64,000 nucleotides of DNA from Mucor racemosus (lineage: Eukaryota > Mucoromycota > Mucoromycetes > Mucorales > Mucoraceae), in the NCBI GenBank assembly GCA_027405735.1, contig JAPEHQ010000018.1:930001-994000 (forward strand), read 5' to 3'. Within the stretch, counting starts at the first letter, position 1, and each line of letters opens with the position of its first letter. Both the position numbers and the translations under genes were made by a program. Below are positions 11,494 through 23,880 of this stretch, one piece after another. Below the pieces are notes generated by a model. It saw only the letters and a program-made list of their open reading frames with translations. It was not told the origin of the DNA and did not search any database.

Positions 11494-12256
11494 CTTTAGC
11501 TTTTTAATACTCTTATAATTTATTGTAAATAGACCTTGCACCCCCTTTCCCCCTTTCATTGTAAATAATTATATAAAAAACTCTAGACCTCCATATTTGA
11601 TCTTTTTTTGCTTCTTTCAAAAATTGAAACCCCGATTACTTCTATAGACATTTCAAAGGATTCTTTTACATTTTTAAGATCTTTTAATAAACAAAATTAT
11701 ATTTGAATAGCAAACATTGATACATAAATAATACTCTGGAATTTTTAATTCTTAAAAAATGTATTTGGGCTCGTTATTAAATGTCATTTCAAAAGGATAT
11801 CATCAAGGTTATATAGCGATCTGAAACAATGATATTACTTTCACCCTTGTGTTGAATTTTTTTGAAATACAAATGTAACCTTATATTTAATATATAGATA
11901 CATTAGCCCATTAGTTGTTTTTGTATAAAATCCATGTTTAAGCGCATGCAAAAGCTCTTTAAACTAGAGGTAAAGAAATATCGGAGTTTTAAACATAACA
12001 AATAATGATTCTGGATAGCACAACTATACCATTGTGGAAGTAGTAGTGGTAGCAGGAGTAGTTGTTGTAATAATAGCGATAGTGGCAACAGCAGAAATTG
12101 TAACGAGCATAGAAAATAACAAAAAACCAAAAAAATCGAGGAGAATGGAGAAGTTCTTGTTAAGCTTTTGTCAAAAGGAGTATGTTATTTGGTTCTAAAT
12201 AGTTGGTTTAGTCATGTATATTTAGTTTAAAAAAAGTCATTAACATGCTTTTTGAT

Positions 12257-12287
<31 letters not shown>

Positions 12288-12866
12288 ATGATGTACCGTA
12301 TATGTAGTATGTATGTGTGTGAATAAAAAAATGCTCATATGTATTATGTAAGAAAGAAAAACCTAGGGGTTAGTAGCAACAGCAACAAAAGCACGAATTA
12401 AAGGAGTAGACGGAAGTATAAATATCCATTTATATAATATAAGGTTGAAATTGACATTTTATAGATATGAATAGAAAAAAAAAAAAAAAGAATGGTTATA
12501 TGGTTCAATGCGTATACAATATATTTAAAATCGTTCAAATAAAAAAAATATACACTTTTTCTTACAAAATGGTTCATCACATTTTAAATATCACCAACAA
12601 TTTTTACCAGGATAGATAATATTCGACGGATTCTTGGTATATATATTATATATAAAAAGAGAGATCAAATGTCAAAAGGGAGAGAAATAGGAGGTTTCAC
12701 TCATTTATTCAATTGGATGAATGAAGTAATAGACACAAATACACACAACATTCCATACTACACTTAGCATCCCCCTTGAAATCTATTTTCCTTTATTATC
12801 ACCATCCATATGAAACGAATGGCAAGTTCTCTTTTCCTCTTCTTCTTTTCCTTTTAATATAATGAT
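11494..12866. other. Intergenic region with (TG)13 microsatellite
   Basis: 1.37 kb without a supportable gene. It contains a perfect (TG)13 run at 12261-12286 and a short A run at 12476-12489. The 3' end holds the CT-rich leader of the next gene, including a two-codon upstream ORF (ATG ATA TGA, 12862-12870) whose stop overlaps the next start codon. Confidence 0.5.
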
Positions 12867-14057
12867 ATGATGACAACAACAATTACAGCACAACAAATCA
12901 TGCAAACGATCATAAAAAAATCAAAAATACCAAATCAATGTATTCCGTTTATTTGTGTATTTATAATTGCAAAGACACCTACGATCCTGCTGGCAGGATT
13001 TGTATTGGGATATTACATGGTTTTCAAGCAGCAGCAGCAGCAGTATCATCATAAACAACCAGATGATAATGAAAAGAAGTTAATAGAAGCAGCATCGGCT
13101 CCTAATGTTGTCAATAATTCTTTAGAGTATGATAATGAACCACATTATGCATCTATAAATCACAACACTGCACAAGAAGAATTAATAGATGATATGTCTA
13201 ATTCTTCAATTGATTTTGAAAATTTAATGAGATTTCCATCTTGTCCAACTACATTACCAAGACTTGATACGCATTTTAATTTTGTAAGTGATGATGATAA
13301 TCATCATCATTTACAACAAAATAACTCAATTAATTGGTCTGCTATACATCAAGAACTAGAGTATGACGAACAAAGAAATTCTAAGCCTATATCTACTATT
13401 ACTACTACTACTACTACTACTACTACTAGTAGTAGTGATAGTACTACAAATACAAAAGAGCAACATCCTCTATACATTTTACAATCACAAAATGACATGT
13501 TGACATTTTCTTCATCTTCATCATCGGAGGAAGATGATGATACCTCCTCATTATTATCATTAGAAGCTATTATGAAACCTTCTATTACTAAACATACAAC
13601 AGGTTCTAGTAGAAACATAAATACTCCTTCATCCCATGATAATACTGCAGCTATTCTTTTGGTAGATCAACCAGATCAAGATCTTTTAATGCCACCAACA
13701 ATTACATCTTTTACCAGCCATATAAATGACATGACTTTATTAGATGACATATTATTACTACCATCACCAACGCCTCTTCCAAAACCATCTTTATCTAGCC
13801 CAGGACAATTATTTAAAAGCAAATTTCAAAAAGCTGTAAACAAAATGAAGAAACCTAATCCCAATTGTAGTAATAGTAGCAGAAGATCAAGTACATATAG
13901 TCAAGATAGTTTTATTGCAACTAAATCAGAAGCAAAGAAAGCAAGTTCATTACAAATCCATTCTTATTTTCCTAATCCTAGTTCACCAAGACCTTCTGCA
14001 TCTACTCGTATAAATGATCATTTCAAGGGTCGGTTTAATAAATTATTTAAGAAATAA
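12867..14057 (+). CDS. Hypothetical protein with N-terminal membrane segment and Ser/Thr-rich tail
   Basis: Single exon, 396 residues. Residues ~25-50 form one hydrophobic segment (FICVFIIAKTPTILLAGFVL followed by GYYMVF), so the protein is probably membrane-anchored with a short N terminus and a long soluble part. The rest is disordered: Gln, Asn, His and Ser/Thr-rich, with a run of about ten threonines and acidic patches (SSSEEDDD). The C terminus turns basic (KSKFQKAVNKMKK and RINDHFKGRFNKLFKK), possibly amphipathic and membrane-binding. No family recognised. Its stop is only 41 bases from the stop of the convergent gene at 14099, so the 3' UTRs must overlap. The upstream MI-stop micro-ORF overlaps the start codon. 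Confidence 0.7.
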   Translation: MMTTTITAQQIMQTIIKKSKIPNQCIPFICVFIIAKTPTILLAGFVLGYYMVFKQQQQQYHHKQPDDNEKKLIEAASAPNVVNNSLEYDNEPHYASINHNTAQEELIDDMSNSSIDFENLMRFPSCPTTLPRLDTHFNFVSDDDNHHHLQQNNSINWSAIHQELEYDEQRNSKPISTITTTTTTTTTSSSDSTTNTKEQHPLYILQSQNDMLTFSSSSSSEEDDDTSSLLSLEAIMKPSITKHTTGSSRNINTPSSHDNTAAILLVDQPDQDLLMPPTITSFTSHINDMTLLDDILLLPSPTPLPKPSLSSPGQLFKSKFQKAVNKMKKPNPNCSNSSRRSSTYSQDSFIATKSEAKKASSLQIHSYFPNPSSPRPSASTRINDHFKGRFNKLFKK

Positions 14058-14098
14058 ACTATTTATTAAAAGCAAAATGGTATTTATAAAAAAAAAAT

Positions 14099-15175
14099 TT
14101 AATTATCAAAACTTGCTTGGAAATCTACTGCATTAGACTCTACAACTTGCAAGATTCTTCTGTGTTCATCTGATGCAAGTGGTATATCAACCAGGTTTTT
14201 AATTCCTGTGTTACAAATAACCACAGGCCAAGAAAGACAGCTTTCATATTTTGGTACATTTACAGATAAAACCCAAATAGCATTATTGTTGTTACTAGTC
14301 GTAGAAGTAGTATAATCTCCTGCTATCGCTGCAGAGGCAGAAGAAGAAGATGATGATGAAGAAGAGGAAGGCATCTTGGTATTAGTATTAAGCATTGGTT
14401 TTTTCATTATATCCTTGACAAGTTGAGTAATTGCAGCTGCTTCTCCAAACCAAGCTTTTCCTTTTCTCTCACAAATTAAATATTTTCTATGATTAGAAAC
14501 TACCTTATCACAAGTAGCTCTTTGTGCAATTAAAGAAGGCAATGTAGATAGTGACATACCATCAATTTTAGCATGATCCCAAACCACCACGGGTGAATGT
14601 TGTGCTCCAATGCAATAAGCATCTGTGATTTCATGTGCATTTGATGAACTAGAAGGCGAAGAAGAAGAAGAAGAAGAAGAAGAAGAGGAAGACATCATTT
14701 CACCCAACCAAGCAACTAATCGAGCAGTTGCCATAGCAGTACCTAATCCAAATATACGATTTGTAGATACATGTGGAAAATAAGATTGCAAAGACTGGAC
14801 ATATAAATCAACTGGATCACTTGTAACTATAATCATGATTTCAGAATGAACAGGAGACATACTAGATGCAATGCTTAATAACAAATGCCGACTACGTTTT
14901 AACCATTGTTGACGTTCTTCATCAATACGGTTGGGTTGTGTATCAGCTGTCAATATAACCAAAGTGGATTGTCCTGCTTCTTTAAATGTACCTGCCCGAA
15001 CTGTTGTAGTGCTTTGTACTTCAGCTAAATCAAGCACTTGTCCTTGTACAATGTTGTGCGACATGTCGACTAACAGTATTTCTTTAGCTGTGTTTGTGAG
15101 CATAAGGCTATAGGCAATTGTACCGCCCAGTGTACCTGCTCCAATGATAGATACGCGGCCATGATGATGCACCAT
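14099..15175 (-). CDS. Lactate/malate dehydrogenase-like protein with altered active site
   Basis: Single exon, 358 residues. The LDH fold is clear: NAD-binding GAGTLGGTIAYSLMLT, ILLVDM, TSDPVDLYV (LDH: SNPVDI), GLGTAMATARLV (LDH: GSGTNLDSARFR), YCIGAQHSPVVVWD (LDH: IGEHGDSxVPVW) and a C-terminal ILQVVESNAVDFQ helix. By ungapped alignment the catalytic Asp168 is Ala, His195 is Gln (with a His one place on) and Asn138 is Asp, while substrate Arg171 remains. Two serine runs (about 13 and 10 Ser, encoded by TCT/TCA repeats) are inserted in loops. The NAD-binding half looks intact. It may be a binding protein or a non-LDH oxidoreductase rather than a lactate dehydrogenase. Divergent from the protease at 15669. 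Confidence 0.82.
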   Translation of the reverse strand: MVHHHGRVSIIGAGTLGGTIAYSLMLTNTAKEILLVDMSHNIVQGQVLDLAEVQSTTTVRAGTFKEAGQSTLVILTADTQPNRIDEERQQWLKRSRHLLLSIASSMSPVHSEIMIIVTSDPVDLYVQSLQSYFPHVSTNRIFGLGTAMATARLVAWLGEMMSSSSSSSSSSSSPSSSSNAHEITDAYCIGAQHSPVVVWDHAKIDGMSLSTLPSLIAQRATCDKVVSNHRKYLICERKGKAWFGEAAAITQLVKDIMKKPMLNTNTKMPSSSSSSSSSSASAAIAGDYTTSTTSNNNNAIWVLSVNVPKYESCLSWPVVICNTGIKNLVDIPLASDEHRRILQVVESNAVDFQASFDN

Positions 15176-15668
15176 GTTGTAGATTTAAAGGAAAATTTAT
15201 ACAAGAAACAAGAATGGAGAGACAATTAAAAAAAAAGAGAGAGAGTTTTGCAATTATGAAAATTAAAAAAAGAAAAATATAACAATCCACCCTAGGATAA
15301 TTTTTCATCGTTATACTGTATATATATATATATCTATCTTTTTCTCAAAGGGAAAAAAGCAACAAATCTCAACGTATTATATCTTTTCTAATCACATGTA
15401 GTTAGCGAATAGCATGATTAATCATAAAATATGTCCATTTAAACTTTTCGTTACTTTATTCTGTCTCAACATGTACATCGGTCGGTATGTTCTGTATGTC
15501 ATGATTTGACTCAAAAAATGTCGTTTATTCGGTGACTTTAAAGAATTTTCATTCAATATCCTCGGATTATATAACCATCAATATATATATATATATTTAT
15601 AAATCAAACGAAAAGTTTGTTTACAATATTTATTTATTTTTCTCTGTTCAACAAATATATAGCAAAAG
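15176..15668. promoter_or_regulatory. Divergent promoter region, LDH-like / aspartic protease
   Basis: 493 bases between two divergent start codons. It contains TA-dinucleotide runs at about 15319-15333 and 15580-15596 and T/A-rich leaders on both sides. No defined operator can be named. Confidence 0.4.
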
Positions 15669-16982
15669 ATGTTCCAAAAACTAGGCATAATAGCATCCTC
15701 TACTGCTTTGGTTTTGGTACTTGTTGAAGCTCAACTCAGTCATTTAAAGTAAATTGTTGCATGAATTTTGTATCTACAACAATTAAATAATATATTTCCA
15801 TCTAGTGTTGATCTTGATTACATTGAAGGCAGTCGCATGAACACACCAGCAAGAGTTAAACGCTCCTTGGCAAAGTTTGGCATCATTGATGAAAATCTTA
15901 ATGCAAGATTAAATTCCGTCAGTAATGCAGCTATTGAACTCTTTAGTGCCTATGTTGATCTAGAATACATTGGTGAAATTTCTATTGGTACACCACCACA
16001 GAAATTTAATGTAGACTTTGATACAGGTAGTTCAGACATCTGGGTTCCATCGACAAAATGTGGGTCAAGCTGTGGTACTCATCAACGATTTGATGGCTCA
16101 AAATCATCCACTTATGAAGAAATGGGCAACAAAACTTGGCAATTATCTTATGGTGATGGTTCTAGTGTTCTAGGTTATACTGCTATTGATACTGTTCATT
16201 TGGGGAATGTTACTCAACCTCAGCAACTAATTGGGCTGGTCAGTATGGAGACTCCAGAGTTTGCTTCTGATAAGTATTTGGACGGTATTTTTGGTTTAGC
16301 ATTTCCTCCGTTGGCTTATACAGGTATCAAGGCTTCAATTGTGCAAGATTTACATATGGCTGGTTCCATTCCTTCTCCAATTGTTAGTTTTCATCTTGGG
16401 CATAGTCGTGATGGTGGCAAAGGAGAGATTGTAAGTACTATAAAAAAAATACATACGACCAAAAACTAAATTCATACATTTTGATAGTTATTCGGCGACA
16501 TTAATCAAAATCACTTTGAAGGTGAATTGAAATATGTTCCTGTAACAGTTCAAAAATACTGGCAAGTAGACATGACAGGCGTACAAGTTGGAGAAACCAA
16601 TGTACTCAATACTACAATGCCTGCTATTGTTGACACAGGAACTACTCTTATGATTGTCCCAACCGAAATTTCAAGTGCTATCCATAAAGTCATTCCTGGA
16701 GCAGAATATGATCCCATGTACGGTTGGAGAATTCCTTGTGCTTTTGCAGATAGTAGTTCAACTGAATCCATCAATATTAAATTAGGAGATCAAGATTTTC
16801 CATTAATGCTCAAGGATTTAGTAAGAGCTAGAATGTCTCAACCATCAAATGGGCTCTGTTATTCTGGTGTTGCTGGTGCCAGTACTCCACTCGTTATCTT
16901 GGGCGATACATTTTTAAGAAATTATTATTCAGTTTATGATTTTGGAAATGCTCGTGTTGGTTTAGCTAAAGCAAAGCCTTAG
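15669..16982 (+). CDS. Secreted pepsin-family (A1) aspartic protease
   Basis: Exons 15669-15748, 15806-16430 and 16488-16982, about 399 residues, typical for the family (rhizopuspepsin/saccharopepsin type). The start gives a signal peptide with hydrophobic core [16 protein letters not shown] propeptide follows, with a Lys-Arg pair (residues 45-46) usable by a Kex2-type protease. Both catalytic motifs are intact: DTGSSDIW (Asp99) and VDTGTT (Asp284), with [11 protein letters not shown] forming the flap. [10 protein letters not shown] and [16 protein letters not shown] are conserved family blocks. It should enter the secretory pathway and act extracellularly or in the vacuole. Potential N-glycosylation sites (GNKTW, GNVTQ, LNTT) are present. 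It converges on EMC3 with an 85-base gap. Confidence 0.95.
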
Positions 16983-17067
16983 ACAATTCATATATATATA
17001 TATATATATCTATAGATAGATTTTTACACATTTTATTATTATTATTATTACATATAAAAAAGCTCTT

Positions 17068-17906
17068 TTAACGACGTTTATTGTTTGAATTCTTTTGTGC
17101 TTTTTGAATCTTTTCACGAACAGAGGGTTCCTTTTTCTTTAATGATGGTGACTCAACAGCATGCTCTATCTTTTTTGTATTTGAGATAGTTTTTCCATAC
17201 TTTTTTAATAATCTTTCTTCAATATCCTCTAAATCCCAAACATGAGGTGTAATAATAACATTTTCCTTTTCAGCTAAAAACATCTTTTTAAAATCTTGAG
17301 GTTGACCAGGTTGAGCACCACCCATACCAGGCATCATACCAGGCATTGAACTCATAGCTGTCATATCTACACCAGCTGCATTATTATCACCTAAAATCAA
17401 GGAAAATACACTACCGAGACCAAACAAATTAAGGAAATACCAAGAAAGAGATGAAACCCAAGTAACATCCATATCACGAGTATCCACACCACTCTGCAAC
17501 ATTTGCTTGAAACGAGGTGTTAAAGGAAAAGGAAGTTTAACTAGTGATAGTTTAGTTTATACAATCAAATAAACAGGGGGGGAAAATACTCACTAACAAC
17601 AAAGCCTTGAAAAAAGAAATTGATCCAACCCATAATCACCATTTGAGGTACCATGTTTGTTAATTGTTTCTTCATACCCTCCATCATACCTTCCATCATA
17701 TCGGGGTCTGACATGGGATTTGCAGGTGTTGCTCCTTCTTTATTGGCATCAGGATTCTTGAGATATTTTCCTTTTTCAAATGCATCGGCTAAATAGGCTT
17801 TACGAACTGCAAATGCATGTTGTGGAATATTATTACCCACTGTTCTTAAGCGTAAACCACGCAACAATGCTTTTCTGAAATGATGTTTAAATGTTGAATA
17901 TACATG

Positions 17907-17937
<31 letters not shown>

Positions 17938-18254
17938 CAATAAAGAAAACTTACGATTCACGAATAGCTTTTAATTGTGGTGCTTTTGGTGCGCCTGTGA
18001 TAAGCATTGTAATATGATGACGAAGAATACCTACAAGAACCATTACAAATAGAATAGGTATCAGGACCCAATCACGAATAGCTTAAAGTGTAAATGGATT
18101 AATAAATATGATTCTCGCGTATATATGTTCTTTGTATATGTAAATACATACCAGGATCCAAAATCATCCTTTGTCTTTTTTTAAAAAATATGGGATTTTA
18201 GAAGATATGCTTTGTGTATTAAACAGCATATTATATCACTTACGAATCTGCCAT
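17068..18254 (-). CDS. EMC3: ER membrane protein complex subunit 3
   Basis: Core subunit of the EMC, which inserts tail-anchored and multipass proteins into the ER membrane; homologous to the YidC/Oxa1 superfamily. Exons on the minus strand: 18244-18254, 18152-18174, 17955-18081, 17594-17874 and 17068-17540, about 304 residues. Seen: MILDPAIRDWVLIPILFVMV (first membrane segment), GILRHHITMLI, the FxxGFVVIKLPFPLTPRFK block spanning the last intron, and WVSSLSWYFLNLFGLGSVF (third segment). The first two exons are only 11 and 23 bases, so the start depends on splicing; MADSQRM is supported by frame through both. The C terminus is lysine-rich, slightly longer than in yeast or human. Spo11 lies 118 bases upstream, on the same strand. 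Confidence 0.93.
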
Positions 18255-18372
18255 TTTATTTATTTATTCAATTAATATTATAATAATGGTAATAATGAAA
18301 GGGAGTAATTAAACAAGAAGCAAGTGCTGACTGATAGCAAGTGTATATTATACAAACGGAGCTTGATTACCA

Positions 18373-20079
18373 CTAAATGTATTTGGCTAGTTTTCTGATC
18401 AAATAGTTTGTCAAACTATAAGGACCGTTATCATTTAAAGCTTGTATCTCACATTTATGATCTGATTGAAGCAAATAATTGATTTCTCGTATATATTCTT
18501 GATGCCCTTGTGAAGCTAATTGAGTGTCAACATCTTGCCATCCTCTTTCAACCAATTGACTTTGTCCTGGTGTTTCATTGTGATTATATGTTCTAACCAT
18601 GGTTAAACATTTTGCTTTGTCTCTTTCTGATAAAGGAATTAAACATTGATGAGCAATATTGAACCTTTGAATTAGGGATTAGTTGTCTAGTATGTAAATC
18701 AAATGCTTATACTCACTCTTGACGATCTTGACATGTCAATCCAATCAGTTCTATACTATTTACTGCTAAATTGAATACATCAAATGCCATTGCTCTTGCT
18801 CCCCATTTATAAGTAGCATAAATATCAAGTCCATGTGGATCTCCATCAACTAATGCAAGAATAGGTTTTGTAGTATAATGCGTCGAAAAGTATTTGATGA
18901 ATTGTCTTGTAGACAAGTCTGGATAGCCTTTACCCTGATTATTTTGAGTATATTTGTTCCTTTTTGTAATATACATACTTACAGTAACTAGTACACAGCT
19001 TTCAGGCAATGACTGACAGAATCCAACTGAAACTAAATATCTGAATGTAGCTTCTTTTTCTATTACAATCATACATTTTGCTTTGCATTGTACTTGAGCA
19101 ACCTGATGAATGGGAGGTATTAATATGCCCTATGCACAGATGTTATATATAAATATATACATATATAATGACGTTATTTTTGAGTTAGTCTATAAACTCA
19201 CTTGCTCATCATCTGCATCATTTGCTATTGTAGCATTGCTTGAACTACAATCCAGTGTTCTATTGTTCTTTAATTTGATGCTAATTGGTCCAAATACAAG
19301 GCCTTTGGATGCTGCACTCTATATGTATTTGTTTAAAATTTAATTTTTTTTGATCAATCATTAAATGTTATATCTATACTGACCACATTGAGTGAAGATC
19401 TTGGTACATTGTAATGTCGAGAAATATCATCTACAATCTACAAGATTCTTTAACAGATGTTTAAAAACAAAAACAACAATATATTACTATATCAACAACA
19501 CTTTGTTTGCCGAATAATTCTACATTTCTATAGTACATGTCTCTTTTTGTCAACATGATTCTATATGCAATTGCTTCATAAATCATTTGCAAGACAGAGA
19601 GATAACGAGCTAACGCTTGTGTGGTTCTACAACTACTTGATAATGCTAAAAAGCGAGTATTATCAGCTCTTGAAGGACTAGCAGAGTTATTATTGGAGGA
19701 CCTTTTTCGCCTGTATGTATAAATTGATGAACAATTACGTACAATAAACATCTATCAAGTAACCTTACTTTTGTATGCGTGGGCCTGTTAATGGTCTACT
19801 TTTCATGGGCAATTTAAAGGGTTCTCCAATTGAGATTGAAGTAAATATCTGTTCGATTGTATCTTCAATTTCTGACATTAATGATTCTCTTGATTTTTCT
19901 TCAGTGGATGATAATGATGTCGTTATTGTAGTATCATTTGGTACATTGAAATCATTTTGATAAAATGATGATGATGGCATAATTCTATTAGATTGTTCAT
20001 GATCAAGTACATCGGGTACATTGATATTTGATAAAAAATTATCATTATCATTATCAAGAATATCAATAAATGTTGGCAT
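18373..20079 (-). CDS. SPO11: Meiotic double-strand-break endonuclease Spo11 (topoisomerase VI A-like)
   Basis: Makes the programmed DNA breaks that start meiotic recombination. Exons: 19769-20079, 19488-19710, 19384-19437, 19202-19318, 18983-19102, 18717-18934 and 18373-18664, about 444 residues. The 5Y-CAP domain has the catalytic tyrosine motif LTKRDMYYRN (about residues 157-165). The TOPRIM metal site is complete: IVIEKEATF (Glu) and LVDGDPHGLDIY (Asp-x-Asp type). A basic stretch, QKRKRSSN, at the exon 1/2 junction could be a nuclear signal. The N-terminal ~100 residues are acidic and poorly conserved. All catalytic residues are present, so the gene looks functional, implying a sexual cycle. 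It shares a 183-base divergent promoter with the gene at 20263. Confidence 0.93.
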
Positions 20080-20262
20080 TTTATTTTATAGAACAGAAAA
20101 AAAAAATGTATAAATCGAGCATTTATGTCTTATTTATATTATGCAATCATGTGGTATAAACAAATCAATTTTATATAATCACTATGAAAATGTCTCGCCT
20201 CTTCTTTACTTTCTCTTTCTCTCTTTCAATCGCTCGCTTGATATACATCTCGCTCTATTAAT

Positions 20263-20796
20263 ATGCCTGTATTATCTGATCCTACAGTAGCCATTACTTC
20301 GTTTTATCAGCAAGCAACTTCTGAACCACAAACACCACCACAACATTCATCATTGCCAAACACAGGAAATTCATTTTTAATTGCTATAGAAGTCATTTTC
20401 TCATGCTTAGTTATAGTTGTATTAGTATTTTGTTTCTTTACAGGTATACGCAAGAAGAAAAGAGCCTTTCAAAGCCGTCAACAAATGATTGATAATGCCA
20501 TCACTCAACAAGAAAGAAGATTCCAATTACATTTACAAGGCCAATGCCATTCTTCTTCTACACTAACTACATCGATTCAGTGTCCTCCTCCAACATACAC
20601 TCCTCCCGATCCAAGACATTCATTGCCAAAAGATGTCGTATCACGTCTTGATTGTCTTTTGGAGCAAAATCAAATATGCACAACTACGGCATCTACAACA
20701 ACTACAACAACGATTTGTGAAACATTACCCACATATACGGATTTGTACCGTAATAACAATAATAATAACAATAATACTAATGATAATATATGTTGA
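20263..20796 (+). CDS. Single-pass membrane protein with PY motifs
   Basis: Single exon, 177 residues. An N-terminal ~35-residue Pro/Thr/Gln-rich stretch is followed by one strong membrane segment (FLIAIEVIFSCLVIVVLVFC) and then GIRKKKR, a stop-transfer signal placing the C terminus in the cytosol. The cytosolic part has a Gln-rich helix-prone region and two tyrosine motifs: CPPPTYTPPDP, a canonical PPxY, and LPTYTDLY. PPxY motifs bind WW domains of Rsp5/Nedd4 ubiquitin ligases, so a role as a Rsp5 adaptor or substrate is plausible but inferred. The tail ends in an Asn run (AAT/AAC repeats). No cleavable signal peptide. Not assigned to a named family. Confidence 0.75.
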   Translation: MPVLSDPTVAITSFYQQATSEPQTPPQHSSLPNTGNSFLIAIEVIFSCLVIVVLVFCFFTGIRKKKRAFQSRQQMIDNAITQQERRFQLHLQGQCHSSSTLTTSIQCPPPTYTPPDPRHSLPKDVVSRLDCLLEQNQICTTTASTTTTTTICETLPTYTDLYRNNNNNNNNTNDNIC

Positions 20797-21241
20797 AATA
20801 TGTGTAGATTGATAAAGAAAAAGCTTATTGTATTAATTTAATTTAGAAATTGTGTTTGAATAATAAAAAAAAAAATGATTTTTGCAATGCAAAAAACCTT
20901 GTTTCAGGTAGCATAAAGCTCAATTTTTAAGAGTAAATATCAAAAACAAAAAATAGAATATAAAAGAATAACATCTTGTAGTCATTTTGTGTTATCACAT
21001 ATTATACAAAGTTATGCTTTTTTTGTATGTTAAAAAACTTTATAAAAATTCGCATTAAAAATATTTGCGGAATAGATTTCAATGAAAATGTCAATAATTT
21101 TTTTTTTTTTGAAACCATTTGTCGTTTCATTTTTACAATTCAAAGTGTAACAATGAATAAAAAGTTTATTTATGTTGATATTAGATTTGAAAAAGAGATA
21201 GAGTATGAAATAAGAGAGGGGGATAATACTTTGGTATTTAT
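20797..21241. other. Intergenic, convergent 3' ends
   Basis: 445 AT-rich bases between the PY protein and Rab2 stops. Short frames on both strands (e.g. 21027-21245) have no recognisable features and are read as chance. Confidence 0.5.
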
Positions 21242-22394
<1,153 letters not shown>

Positions 22395-22711
22395 TGTGCC
22401 TTTCTCGGATATCTTATGATTAAAATTAAAAATAAAAAGCAAATGCAGACTCCAAACTATGAATAGAAAAAGAAAGAGAAGATTATTCAACTCCCTTTTA
22501 AATGTTTAGTGTACTAATCAGGAATCTCATCGACCAAAACAGCAGCAGCAGGATCTTCTTCTTGTTCCTATATACAAGATGATGTCACAAATCACTTGTT
22601 GATAGGACTCTAGAATCATATGTACGCGTAAGTGTATATGTAAATGTTACATTTGGCTTGAATTTGTAATTGAAAGCCTTTTTCTTTTTTCATATTATAT
22701 TCAAAAAAAAA
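22395..22711. promoter_or_regulatory. Divergent promoter, Rab2 / Rpn8
   Basis: 317 bases between two opposed start codons, expected to drive both genes. Bases 22514-22567 read on the minus strand as an acceptor followed by an 18-codon acidic frame ending in a stop. No matching upstream exon exists, so this is noted only as a possible relic. No proteasome-gene control element was recognised. Confidence 0.4.
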
Positions 22712-23880
22712 ATGCCTTCTACTACCACAGTTCAACCCTCAGTTACAGCTCATGTTCATCCTCTTGTGTTGCTTTCTGCAACAGATCATTATAACCGTGT
22801 TGCCAAGGACACCAAGAAGCGCGTAGTTGGTGTATTGCTTGGTCAAAATAAGGGAAAAACTGTCAATGTTTCCAACAGTTTTGCTGGTAAATTATTTGAT
22901 TGTTCATGTAATTGTATTCGTATACTAATTTACTATTATAGTCCCTTTTGAGGAAGATCCAAAGGATCCCTCTGTTTGGTTTTTAGATCATAATTACGTT
23001 GAAGCTATGAACGACATGTTTAAAAAAGTGAATGGTAACTATAAACACATTTACGCAGTTATAATCATGTATGCTAATTTATACTCTTATAGCAAAGGAA
23101 AAGTTGATCGGTTGGTATCATAGTGGACCCAAGCTTCGTTCTTCAGATTTAGAAATCAATGAACTCTTTAAAAGATATACACCCAATCCTGTACTTGTCA
23201 TTGTCGATGTAAAGCCTAATGATTCAGAAATCCCCACCGATGCCTATTTCGCCATTGAAGAGATCAAAGACGTGAGTATTTAGATTACAAAATAATAAGC
23301 AAAACATATTTACTGAAAAACAAACAATTTACAGGATGGCACCACCACCACAAAAACATTTATGCATGTTCCATCAGAAATTGTTGCAGAAGAAGCTGAA
23401 GAAATTGGTGTAGAACATTTATTGAGAGACATTAAAGACAATGCAGTCGGCACATTAAGCACTCGTATTACTTCTCAATTAGGATCTTTGGGAGGTCTTC
23501 AAGGTCGCCTTGAAGAAATCCGTGATTATTTGCAAAAAGTCGTTAGCGGTAAATTGCCCGTCAACCACCAAATCATTTACAATTTGCAAGATATTTTCAA
23601 TCTTTTGCCCAATCTCGAAAATAACGAAATGGTAAACTCATTCAGTACAAAGACAAACGATCAATTATTGTTGATTTATTTGTCCAGTATGATTCGTGCT
23701 GTTATCGCTCTTCATAACTTGATTGATAATAAGATTGATAACCTCAAGAGTGAAAATGCTTTGGAAAGTGCAGAATCATCAGCAGCTTCAGTAGAAAAAG
23801 ATGTAAAGGACTTGGATGTGGAGGGAAAGGATGCAGAGAAAGCAGCTACTGAAAAGAATGATGATATGCAAATTGATTAA
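22712..23880 (+). CDS. RPN8: 26S proteasome lid subunit Rpn8 (PSMD7)
   Basis: Non-catalytic MPN-domain partner of the deubiquitinase Rpn11 in the proteasome lid. Exons 22712-22886, 22942-23034, 23093-23271 and 23335-23880, about 330 residues (yeast 338, human 324). Seen: [39 protein letters not shown] and [14 protein letters not shown]. The last has Gly-Pro where active JAMM enzymes have His-Pro, as expected for inactive Rpn8. Downstream, [20 protein letters not shown] and [19 protein letters not shown] are the conserved helical region. The C terminus is acidic and Ala/Lys-rich. The start ATG follows an A-rich leader. The first intron would add an in-frame insertion if unspliced. Confidence 0.95.
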
